DNA from: PMNU01 sp035479375
GTDB lineage: Bacteria > Patescibacteriota > Saccharimonadia > Saccharimonadales > UBA4665
DNA: 64,000 nucleotides
Direction of reading: 5' to 3'
NCBI GenBank assembly: GCA_035479375.1
Contig: DATIIT010000013.1
Location: 1-64,000, forward strand
The translations under genes were made by a program, and so were the position numbers. Below the pieces are notes generated by a model that made no database searches, was not told the origin of the DNA, and saw only the letters and a list, made by a program, of their open reading frames with translations. Position 1 is the first letter of the stretch. Each line of letters starts with the position of its first letter. Below, piece by piece: positions 56,226-64,000 of this stretch.

Positions 56226-57314
56226 CTAGTTGGCCGCGTCGTCGCGGTGCAGCCACATGGTGACTTCGCCGTCTTTGGGCTGCGGCGGGGTGGGCTCAGA
56301 GGCTTTTGGGGCATCTGGGTCGGGCTCCGGAACCCATGGTTTGACGGGCCCGTGCGGTGGTTCGGGCAGTGGAGCGGGAGCTGGGGTGGGCGGCGGGGGC
56401 GTACCGTCCTCGGGCGGCTGCCAGGGGGTGACGTGCTGCGGCAGGTCCAGGATTATGGGGGCAGGCGCTGGGGCGGGCGGCGGTGCGGGCACGGACAGCG
56501 GTGCCGGGGTCTCGGCCATCTGTCGGGCGGGCGCAGGCGTGCCGTCCATATCGAGCGTCAAAATAACTGGGTAATGGTCAGAAATGGCGTCGGTAAGGTC
56601 ATTTTTAACGACTTCATAGCCGCGGATGAACGGCACCAGGTCCGGCGACACAAACATGTAGTCCACGCGCACTGGCACTTCATGGTCTTTGTCGGTGTTG
56701 TAGGCGCTCGGCACGGTGGTGGCGAAATTGCCGGCGGCGGCCGCGGCGTCCACAAAACCGGCTTGCAACAGGCGGTCTACCACGCGGAATTCCAGGGCGT
56801 TGGCGCCATATTTGCTAATGCCCTTGGCTTGCAGCTGCGTAAGCAGCTCTGGCGGGTAGTTGTCTTGGCGGCTCAGGCTGTTAAAATCGCCGGTGATGAT
56901 GGTGGGCGCGCCGGGCTTGAGCGCAGCCAGCAAACGGCCAACCTCTTTCTCGCGCGAGGCCTCCTGCCAGGGGTCGAGGTGCAGGTTCACCACCGTAACT
57001 GGCTTGCCGCCGAGCTGCAGCTGCGTTTCTAGCGCGGCATGCCAGAACGCCTCGGCGTGCAGCGTCTTGCCGGTGATGGCGTGCTTGCTGATGGTGGCCA
57101 GCTTAAACTCAGTGTTGCTGTTGCCAAAGGCCGAGGCCGCAAACAGCACTTTGTCGGTAAAGTCTTTGAGGCGGGCGTTGTCGCCGTCTTGCCAGCCGTT
57201 GACCTCCTGGAAACAGACCACGTCCAGCTGCGCGCCGCGCACAAATTCCACTAGCCGGTTATACGACCCGCCGGCACCCTCAAACAGGTTATACGTAGCG
57301 ATACGCACAGTCAT
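56226..57314 (-). CDS. Endonuclease/exonuclease/phosphatase family protein with Pro-rich tail
   Basis: The 362-residue protein has EEP motifs: RIATYNLFEGAGG, VVCFQEVNGW (catalytic Glu), VVNLHLDPW, IITGDFNSL (Asp and Asn), VDYMFVSPDL and ISDHYPVILTLD (final His). These enzymes cleave phosphodiesters in nucleic acid or lipid head groups. The last 100 residues are Pro/Ala-rich and disordered. There is no obvious signal peptide. TACAGT is 6 bases before the ATG at 57314. DNase, phosphodiesterase and sphingomyelinase-like roles cannot be separated. Confidence 0.88.
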   Translation of the reverse strand: MTVRIATYNLFEGAGGSYNRLVEFVRGAQLDVVCFQEVNGWQDGDNARLKDFTDKVLFAASAFGNSNTEFKLATISKHAITGKTLHAEAFWHAALETQLQLGGKPVTVVNLHLDPWQEASREKEVGRLLAALKPGAPTIITGDFNSLSRQDNYPPELLTQLQAKGISKYGANALEFRVVDRLLQAGFVDAAAAAGNFATTVPSAYNTDKDHEVPVRVDYMFVSPDLVPFIRGYEVVKNDLTDAISDHYPVILTLDMDGTPAPARQMAETPAPLSVPAPPPAPAPAPIILDLPQHVTPWQPPEDGTPPPPTPAPAPLPEPPHGPVKPWVPEPDPDAPKASEPTPPQPKDGEVTMWLHRDDAAN

Positions 57315-57403
57315 AGCATAACTGTAGCACATCGTCGGGCCTGTGCGGCTGTGGTGCTAGCCCAGGCGTTGCGGCTGACGCCAGAATAGCGTTTAATATG
57401 GTA

Positions 57404-58351
57404 ATGAATATCAACCGGGGCGTGCAAAAAATCGACTCCTGGCAACAGCGCCACCGCAGCATCGCGTTTATATACGCCGTCATTAAAAAATACGGCGAAG
57501 ACAACGGCGGCTACCAGGCGGCGCTGCTCACGTACTACGGCTTTTTGTCCCTGTTTCCACTGCTATTGGTGGTGGTGACGGTGCTGCAGCTGTGGTTCCG
57601 CGGCGACCCCACGGTGCAGCAAGAAGTTAGCACCAGCGTGGGGCACTTCTTCCCGCTGCTGGGCCAGCAACTCCAGCGGCAGATCCATGGGCTGCGCAGT
57701 GCGGGCGTGGGGTTGGCGGTGGGGCTGCTCATTACTGCGTACGGGGCGCGGGGCGCGGCTGACGCCTTCCGCTTTGCGCTCGATAATATGTGGCAGGTGC
57801 CGCGGCACAAACGCGCGGGATTCCCCAAGAACATTGTGCGGTCGCTGGCCATTTTGGCGGCCGGACTGGCCGGGTTTGCGGCCACGGCGGCAGTGTCGGC
57901 GTTTACCGCGGCGCTGGGGCACTCGGTGTGGACAAAGGTGCTGGCCAACGTGCTGGGTTTTTTCATCCTGACGTTTGTGCTGGGGTATGCTTACCGTATT
58001 GCCACCAGCGGACGCATCCGTTACCGGTTTATGCTGCTGGGGGCAGGGATTGCGGCGTTTATTATGCAGCTGCTGCTGAGCTTTGGCGGTCTGCTGTTGT
58101 CTCATGAATTACAACGTTTGGATGGGGTCTACGGCACCTTCGCCGTAGTTTTGGGGTTATTTTTCTGGATGTACCTGCTAGCGCAAGTGGTCATCTACGC
58201 AGCCGAGATCGACACCGTGCGCCACTTTGGCCTCTGGCCCCGCTCGCTCAGTGGCCGTTTGCGCACCGAGGCAGACAAGCACGCCTACAAACTCTACGCC
58301 CAAAGCGAAAAATACATCGAAAAAGAGACGATTAGCGTCAGTTTTAAGTGA
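57404..58351 (+). CDS. YihY/BrkB family membrane protein
   Basis: The 315-residue protein has six hydrophobic segments and the family hallmarks: YQAALLTYYGFLSLFPLLLVVVTVLQLW, GARGAADAFRFALDNMWQVPRHKRAGF and LDGVYGTFAVVLGLFFWMYLLAQVVIYAAEID. The older RNase BN label for this family is incorrect; the function is not settled. A TTTAAT box (57392-57397) favours the ATG at 57404, though 57398 is possible. Confidence 0.9.
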   Translation: MNINRGVQKIDSWQQRHRSIAFIYAVIKKYGEDNGGYQAALLTYYGFLSLFPLLLVVVTVLQLWFRGDPTVQQEVSTSVGHFFPLLGQQLQRQIHGLRSAGVGLAVGLLITAYGARGAADAFRFALDNMWQVPRHKRAGFPKNIVRSLAILAAGLAGFAATAAVSAFTAALGHSVWTKVLANVLGFFILTFVLGYAYRIATSGRIRYRFMLLGAGIAAFIMQLLLSFGGLLLSHELQRLDGVYGTFAVVLGLFFWMYLLAQVVIYAAEIDTVRHFGLWPRSLSGRLRTEADKHAYKLYAQSEKYIEKETISVSFK

Positions 58352-59196
58352 GCATGCCGAGCCGCGACGAAATACTGGCAGAACAAAACCGGCTGGAAGT
58401 CACTGCCTGCCATGGCGAGGTAACGGCTTTCTGGCTGTCTAGGCAGGGTGCCGAGGCGCAATGGAATGGCTCACTGCACTACATTGATCCACATATCGTC
58501 ACCGTTGGCAGCTGGATGCTGGCCGATTGCCTGAGCGAGCAAGGCTCATCTAAAAGGGATTGGTCATACGGGCGCGCGGCCATGCATTGGCCGTTTAGAA
58601 GCGTACACCTTGCATGGGCCGAGGGCCAGCCAATTACCGGCCAACACCTGGCGGATGCCCACCAAGACCTGGAGCGCGCCGTGCGGCACGGGTTGCGGCT
58701 GATCGCCAACCCGAATATTAGCGACGCCGTGACATACCTTGGCGGAGCGGTTTTCATGGGATTAGCGGCACGCGCCCAGAACACGGGCACGCTTATTTTG
58801 CCAGCGGCGCCGGCTTTTGCAAACGGCATTCTAGGATACGAGAGCACCTACGGCGTCGTCGCAGCCGGCGAGGAGACACATCTGTTGAGGATCCTCTCCC
58901 GCGCCCGCGACCTAGGCAACCAGCCGCAAATTGATTTAGATACGTACGCGGTTAACGCCCTATGTGACACCCCGCCATATTTAGAGAGGTACACACGGGA
59001 GTTGGAGCCGTTGACGCGGTCCCACCGGGCGAGAGGCGCACTCAAGATTATCGCCCGGCAGATGGTCGCAGAATACGAAGGGCGGCTGGGCAGTGACGGC
59101 GAAGCATTGCTGGCGGAGGCCGGAGCGCAGACCGCGCTGGCCATCACAGAAGCGTTCCGCTTTGCCGCAGAATACACGCCCCAGCCGGATTCATGA
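58348..59196 (+). CDS. Unknown 282-residue protein
   Basis: It starts at a GTG inside the stop of the YihY gene (GTGA overlap), or at the ATG at 58354. The protein is soluble and mostly helical, with AHQDLERAVRHGLRLIA, GILGYESTYGVVAAGEETHLLRILSRARDLG and RSHRARGALKIIARQMVAEYEGRL. No family or catalytic motif is recognised. Coupling to the membrane protein suggests a shared process. Confidence 0.72.
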   Translation: MSMPSRDEILAEQNRLEVTACHGEVTAFWLSRQGAEAQWNGSLHYIDPHIVTVGSWMLADCLSEQGSSKRDWSYGRAAMHWPFRSVHLAWAEGQPITGQHLADAHQDLERAVRHGLRLIANPNISDAVTYLGGAVFMGLAARAQNTGTLILPAAPAFANGILGYESTYGVVAAGEETHLLRILSRARDLGNQPQIDLDTYAVNALCDTPPYLERYTRELEPLTRSHRARGALKIIARQMVAEYEGRLGSDGEALLAEAGAQTALAITEAFRFAAEYTPQPDS

Positions 59197-59357
59197 GATT
59201 TTAATCTTCTGTCCACAAGCCGCCATATCCGTTACTGAAGTGGGCGCCTACAACTTTTTCTGCAATATTTTTTACAGCAAACCCGCAGCATTTTGCTATT
59301 GCCGGATCCTAGGCACCCCGTGCTATGATGCGCGTGGAAGACTTATGAGGGGGAACC

Positions 59358-62300
59358 ATGAAAGACTGGCGTATTGCTGTAGTTGGCCGCAAAACTAAAA
59401 AAAGCTCCTGGTACGATTGGAAGCAGCGCTTGCTGGCGTTGCTGTTGTTTATCACCATGGTGGCGGGCGTGTTTATCCCGCCGGCATCGGCCTATGCCGC
59501 ACAGCATGCCGACTCGGTTCCCGCTACTTCGCCGGCCAACGGCGGGGCCGCGCACACCACCACCGCGCCGCCAGACACCAAAACCAAGATGAAGACGGCG
59601 TATGCCAGCGCGCTCGGCACGGGCAAATCACCGTTTACGGCGGCGGCCGACGCCCATGCCACCGGGCTGCTGGGCAATCTTGGCAAAAGCGTGGCAAGCG
59701 TCGCCGGGGATCCCCTCAATACCCCGCCGGGAGCCACGGCCGTAACCCCGCACGAACTTACAGACAAGCGCACCGCCACCAGCACCGTGATGCAGAACGC
59801 CGACGGCACCTTCACCCAGAAAAACTACTTCACGCCGCAGTTCTACCAGAAGGGCAGCGCGTGGCAAAAGATCGACTCAAGCTTGGTGGAAGACAAAAAC
59901 GCCAGTGACTCCGGCAACGTGGCGGGCAAGGTGCTTGGCCAAGCCGAGTCGCTGCTGTCTTCGGCCACTACTTTTACGGTCAAAGATAACGATTGGCAAG
60001 CCCGCTTCGCCCCCAGCGACTTCGCTAAAGGCATGGTCCGCGTCCAAAAAGGCACCAGCCAAGTAGGCTTCAGCCCGGTGGGCGCCAAAAAGGTTGCGCC
60101 GGTGATCACCACGGACAGCACCGGCAAACAAACCGTGCACTACTACGACCTCTGGCCGGGCGTCAACGTGGAATACACCGTATACTCCGACCAAGTCAAA
60201 GAAAACATTATTTTGAAGTCTAAGGACGCCACCAACCAGGTTGCGTTCCAAATTTTGGGCGCCACGCTGCAGGGCCAGGCGGGGAACGGCGCGGCGGCAC
60301 CGGCCTTTGGCATCCATGGTGCGCTCAACGACGAGTTTTCTATCTCGCCGGCCAACCTTATCCTGGAAAACTTTGGGTACGTGAGCGATGCGTCAGTGCT
60401 CAAGCAAACCTACAGTAGCGGCCAGCTAACGGTTTCGGTAGACAAAGCCTACTTGCAAAAACTGCCCGCCAAAGCCTTCCCGGCGGTCATTGACCCGGGC
60501 GTAGACCACAGCACCTTTGGCAACCGCGGCGGCGGCAACTTTGTATCGTTTAAGACCGATGGCACTATTTGCTACTCCAACGTCTGCAACCTGTACGCCG
60601 GCGCGCTGTACGACAGCAACAACTACTTGCAGTACTGGCGCGGGGCATACTTTGCGCCGTACGACCGCTTCCGCAACAGCAGCTTTAAGCTGACGCACGC
60701 CAACTTGCACCTCTACCAGCGCAACAACGCCGGCTTCTGGACCGGTACGTACGACACGCACAACTTCCAAGTTGGCCACGCCACCTGCCTCAACAACTTC
60801 AACTGCGTGGACGGCGTGTGGGACAGCGCCAACTTTGGCATGGTGGGCGACGTGGACGTCACTAACGTCTACCAAAACGCCATTAACGGCGGTGACTTTG
60901 GCGCCTGGCTCATGGTAATGGGCGAGGATGGCACCACGTCGTCCTTCAAAAACTTTGACCCGGACAACAGCTACGTAGACTTCAGCTACGCCGATGTGCC
61001 CGCCACGCCTAGCTTCAGCATCCCGGCCGACGGCCAGACGTTTGTTGACCCGTCGGTAGCCGTGCGGATTAACGGCTTCAACAACCCCAACAGCAGCACC
61101 CCGCTACAATACGAAATGATGATCAGCAGCGGCCCCGGCGGCGTAGGCACGGTGATTGACTCCGGCCTGCAAACCAGCACTATGTGGTCGGTGCCGGACG
61201 GCATTTTGCAAGATGGCTCCACCTACTACATCCGGGCGCGCAGCTATGACCCGGCGGGCGGCGGCGGGTACAGCCCGTGGTCTGGCTCGATCTCCTTCAA
61301 GATTGATGCCCGCACCGGCAAAGACAAGACCCAAACGTACGACACGCTTGGCCCGGTGAGCGCCGACCTGGCCACCGGCAACCTGAGCACCAGCGACAGC
61401 AGTCACAGCTCGGCGGCGCTGGGCGGCTCGTTGGGTGTCAGCCTGGATTACAACTCGCCACTGCGCTCGCGGCCCGGGCTAACCGCACAATACTGGAACG
61501 TGCCCGCCAACTACGCCGGCGGCCAGCCCACCGGCGCGCCCGCAGTGCAGCGTACGGACCAAAACATCGACTTTGACTGGTCCACCGGCTCGCCAGCCAA
61601 CAACGTCATCGCCAACAACTGGTTCTACGGGCTGTGGACAGGCTACTTTACGGCACCGGCCACCGGCACGTACTACTTTGGCGGCAATAACGACGACCTG
61701 CTGGTAGTGGCCGTGAACGGGCAAACGCTCTACAACAACGGCGGCTGCTACACCGGCGTGTGCTACGGCAGCTCCATCAACCTCACGGCCGGGCAGGTGG
61801 TGCCCATCCGCGTAGACTACGAGCAAGCCACCGGCCCAGATTACGCCCACCTGTACGTCAAGGGCGCGGTAAATGAGCAAGTGGTGCCCCAATCCTGGCT
61901 GCAAACCGGCGTCCGCCCGGTAAACCAAGACCACGGCCTGGTAGGCAAGTACTACACCGACGATGGCTCGCACAACTTTGCCTCCACCGGTAACACGCTG
62001 TTCATGCAGCGCACCGACCCGTTCATCAGCTTTGACTGGGGCGGCGGCTCGCCTGTGCCTGGCGGCCCGGTAGACAACTTTATGGCGCGCTGGAGCGGCT
62101 ACATCACCGTGCCAGCCACCGGCACGTACAATTTTGGCGCGTGGAGCGATGACGGCTCGCGCATCACCATGCACCTCGGCACTACCGACACCGAAGTGTA
62201 CAACAACTGGAGCGACCACGGCGTGCAAGATGTGCTTGGCCAAGATGTTTCGCTCACCGCCAACACGCCGGTCTTCGTCACCGTGGACTACTACGAGCAC

Positions 62301-64000
62301 GGCGGCGGCGCCAGCATGGCCTTTAAGACGCGCTTCAACGGCGGGGCAGAGCAGATTGTGCCCAGCGACTGGCTGAGCCCCAAGGCGCAAGTGGTGCCGA
62401 ATGGCTGGAATCTGGGCATTGACCCAGACGGGGCAGTGAATTACGACCACCTTAAGGCCAACCAAAACAGCGTGGTGCTCACTGACTCCAGCGGCGACAC
62501 GCACGAGTACTCTTGGACCGGCAGCGGCTACAAACCACCAGTAAATGAAGATGGCCAGCTCACCCGCAACGCCGACGGCACCTTCACCATGCAAGACGTG
62601 GATGGCCGCACCTACGTGTTTAGCGCCGACGGCCTGCTCACCTCTGTTACCAGCCCCACGGATGACCGCCACCCGGCCGCGCTCAAATACACCTACGCCA
62701 GCGGTGCAGGCGGCGGCCCGGCGCACATCACCCAGATTGCCGACGGCGTTACCGCCAGCCGCAACGCCAACGTCTACTACAGCGGCGACACGCACTGCGG
62801 CAGCGCGCCCACCGGCTACTCGGCCGCGCCCGGCGGCATGCTGTGCGCCGTCATCACCAACGATGGCCGCGCCACCTACTTCTACTACGACGGCCACGGG
62901 CAGCTGGCGCGCATCGCCAAGCCCGGCAACGACTACACCGACTACGGCTACGAAGAGGTAGACAACAGCGCTGGCCAGGCCATTGGCTACCGCATGAACT
63001 CGCAGCGCGACTCGCTGGCTAACGACGCCGTGGCCGCGGGCATCCGCGCCAATGACGCCACCGTGCAAACGCAAATTTCCTACGATGCCCTCGGCCGCGT
63101 GGCTAGCGTGACCCAGCCAGCTGCCAACGCCGGCGACGTCCGCACCCAAAACACCGTTGAGTACCTGCCCGGCACCTCCGGCTACGTAAGTGGCAACCCG
63201 GCCACCGGCTACTTTGGCGCCACCCAAGAGCACGTCACCGGCGACACCGAGCCCAACGGCTTCACCCGCCGCGTAGAATACGACAACCTGTTCCGCACCA
63301 CCAAAGACGTCAGCGTCACCAACCAGGCCATCGTCACCGCCTGGGATCCGCTGAAAGACCTAGAGCTGAGCACCACTGACCCCACCGGCCTCATGACCAC
63401 CACCATCTACGACGATGACGACCGCGCCATCTCCCAGTACGGCCCGGCGCCCAGCAGCTGGTTTGCCGCGGACCGCACGCCGCTGGCCGCCAACGCTAGC
63501 CAAGTGCCGCGCACCGACACCGGCTACGACCAAAACATCGTAGGCCCGGCCGTAGCCTGGTACAACTACACCAACGCCAACGGCGGCGCCCTGGTAGGCG
63601 CGCCCAAATTGCACACCACCGGCTTTGACAACACCGGCGCCGTCCACCTCGGCCGCGACTTCCGCGTGGCCGGCAGCGTGCCCATCACGCCGGACACCGG
63701 CATGGACGGCTACGGCTTTAGCGCCACGGGCAAAATCCGCTTCCCGGGCACCGGCACCTACACCTTTAAGCTGTGGACCGATGACGGCGCGCGCCTGTTC
63801 ATAGACGACCAACAGGTGCTGTCCAACTGGGGCACCACCACCGAAGGCATCGCCCAGAACATGATCAGCGGCACCTTCACGGCCACCGCGGGCAAACCCT
63901 ACCGTTTCCGCTTCGACTACGGCCACAACGGCAACCCCGGCGGCCTGGAATTGTGGACAGCCGGCCCAGGCGTCAACGACGACTCCGGCCAAGGCCTCGG
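59358..64000 (+). CDS. Giant secreted PA14/YD-repeat protein (partial)
   Basis: The frame is open from the ATG after GAGGGGG to the window edge, at least 1547 residues. It has a long signal peptide (about 47 residues: extended basic start, LLALLLFITMVAGVF, cleavage near ASAYA), an N-terminal beta-rich region, a DNRLRE-like region (about 380-550), a Fn3-like segment (about 555-650), PA14 domains at about 706-850 and 860-1000, an RHS/YD-repeat part (about 1010-1375, with TYVFSADGLLTSVTSP, YFYYDGHGQLARI and SYDALGRVASVTQPA) and a third PA14 (about 1390 onwards). Such proteins act as adhesins or polymorphic toxins. The C-terminus, which would decide, is outside. A TATGAT box lies at 59324-59329. 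Confidence 0.9.
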   Translation, partial: MKDWRIAVVGRKTKKSSWYDWKQRLLALLLFITMVAGVFIPPASAYAAQHADSVPATSPANGGAAHTTTAPPDTKTKMKTAYASALGTGKSPFTAAADAHATGLLGNLGKSVASVAGDPLNTPPGATAVTPHELTDKRTATSTVMQNADGTFTQKNYFTPQFYQKGSAWQKIDSSLVEDKNASDSGNVAGKVLGQAESLLSSATTFTVKDNDWQARFAPSDFAKGMVRVQKGTSQVGFSPVGAKKVAPVITTDSTGKQTVHYYDLWPGVNVEYTVYSDQVKENIILKSKDATNQVAFQILGATLQGQAGNGAAAPAFGIHGALNDEFSISPANLILENFGYVSDASVLKQTYSSGQLTVSVDKAYLQKLPAKAFPAVIDPGVDHSTFGNRGGGNFVSFKTDGTICYSNVCNLYAGALYDSNNYLQYWRGAYFAPYDRFRNSSFKLTHANLHLYQRNNAGFWTGTYDTHNFQVGHATCLNNFNCVDGVWDSANFGMVGDVDVTNVYQNAINGGDFGAWLMVMGEDGTTSSFKNFDPDNSYVDFSYADVPATPSFSIPADGQTFVDPSVAVRINGFNNPNSSTPLQYEMMISSGPGGVGTVIDSGLQTSTMWSVPDGILQDGSTYYIRARSYDPAGGGGYSPWSGSISFKIDARTGKDKTQTYDTLGPVSADLATGNLSTSDSSHSSAALGGSLGVSLDYNSPLRSRPGLTAQYWNVPANYAGGQPTGAPAVQRTDQNIDFDWSTGSPANNVIANNWFYGLWTGYFTAPATGTYYFGGNNDDLLVVAVNGQTLYNNGGCYTGVCYGSSINLTAGQVVPIRVDYEQATGPDYAHLYVKGAVNEQVVPQSWLQTGVRPVNQDHGLVGKYYTDDGSHNFASTGNTLFMQRTDPFISFDWGGGSPVPGGPVDNFMARWSGYITVPATGTYNFGAWSDDGSRITMHLGTTDTEVYNNWSDHGVQDVLGQDVSLTANTPVFVTVDYYEHGGGASMAFKTRFNGGAEQIVPSDWLSPKAQVVPNGWNLGIDPDGAVNYDHLKANQNSVVLTDSSGDTHEYSWTGSGYKPPVNEDGQLTRNADGTFTMQDVDGRTYVFSADGLLTSVTSPTDDRHPAALKYTYASGAGGGPAHITQIADGVTASRNANVYYSGDTHCGSAPTGYSAAPGGMLCAVITNDGRATYFYYDGHGQLARIAKPGNDYTDYGYEEVDNSAGQAIGYRMNSQRDSLANDAVAAGIRANDATVQTQISYDALGRVASVTQPAANAGDVRTQNTVEYLPGTSGYVSGNPATGYFGATQEHVTGDTEPNGFTRRVEYDNLFRTTKDVSVTNQAIVTAWDPLKDLELSTTDPTGLMTTTIYDDDDRAISQYGPAPSSWFAADRTPLAANASQVPRTDTGYDQNIVGPAVAWYNYTNANGGALVGAPKLHTTGFDNTGAVHLGRDFRVAGSVPITPDTGMDGYGFSATGKIRFPGTGTYTFKLWTDDGARLFIDDQQVLSNWGTTTEGIAQNMISGTFTATAGKPYRFRFDYGHNGNPGGLELWTAGPGVNDDSGQGL

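Noticed and set aside
56217..57032. A 271-residue Gly/Arg-rich plus-strand frame
   Set aside because: It is antisense to the EEP-family gene, and the Gly/Arg runs mirror its Pro/Ala tail.
61479..63233. A 584-residue open frame on the minus strand
   Set aside because: It is antisense to the giant PA14/YD protein, has no ribosome site, and is Val/Ala/Gly/His-rich as expected from the mirror of GC-rich codons.
1..64000. Recoded UGA (Gly), as in Gracilibacteria/Absconditabacteria
   Set aside because: TGA ends several genes at family-typical positions, and glycines are encoded by GGN throughout.
1..64000. CRISPR array
   Set aside because: No regularly spaced direct repeats of 20-40 bases were seen; the only multi-copy element is the island repeat.

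Overview
The window is high-GC (roughly 60%), densely coded bacterial chromosome that fits Candidatus Saccharibacteria (TM7, Patescibacteria). The assignment is an inference. It rests on compact gene order, leaderless-looking genes with a TATAAT-type box just before the start codon, a dnaX and recR without the usual zinc-binding cysteines, a thymidylate kinase fused to ThyX-like domains, PimA-like glycosyltransferases and many unfamiliar small membrane proteins. TGA is an ordinary stop here, so this is not one of the recoded Patescibacteria.

Layout. 1-1450: end of a histidine kinase, its response regulator and a convergent Crp/Fnr regulator. 1550-9600: nucleotide and peptide metabolism, namely a dTMP kinase/ThyX fusion, a GCS2-like ligase and two genes carrying three M20 peptidase domains. 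9570-12480: L10 leader, rplJ, rplL, a divergent sigma factor and an unknown 169-residue protein. 12570-20170: dnaX-dnaB-SDR-YbaK, a membrane glycosyltransferase, ybaB-recR and a DHH phosphoesterase. 20130-22480: a cysteine-codon leader, a PIG-L deacetylase and cysS. 22545-26950: minus-strand genes for an AI-2E family permease, two GT4 glycosyltransferases and a hydrolase. 27100-32657: tRNA-Gln followed by an AT-richer island holding an IetAS-type antiphage pair (AAA ATPase plus subtilase), small unknown genes and a repeated element, closed by a degenerate copy of the tRNA-Gln 3' end. 32740-38360: unknown proteins, DUF1801, hydrolase, HIT, two Nudix and two membrane proteins. 38357-45144: a surface glycoside hydrolase with malectin and PA14 domains, a trehalose-6-phosphate synthase/phosphatase fusion and a GH15-like enzyme. 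45206-54147: a second Crp/Fnr regulator, unknown proteins, an RRM protein, a MacB-like ABC exporter and a FAD-linked oxidase split by an in-frame stop. 54172-59196: a TrmB-like regulator, aminotransferase, EEP-family protein, YihY protein and an unknown. 59358 to the end: a very large secreted PA14/YD-repeat protein, cut by the window edge.

The most interesting signal is regulatory. At four places a short leader ORF is followed by a region that pairs either with the 5' arm of an intrinsic terminator (antiterminator) or not, which is classical ribosome-mediated attenuation. The leaders are enriched for Phe, Ile/Leu (two) and Cys, and each starts 7-10 bases after a -10 box, so most are probably leaderless. 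They precede an 88-residue unknown gene, the GCS2-like gene, the M20 peptidase operon and the PIG-L/cysS operon. Together they suggest that an amino-acid-scavenging cell senses charged tRNAs to control peptide breakdown, thiol chemistry and tRNA charging.

All calls come from reading sequence and remembered family motifs; no database search or structure prediction was run.
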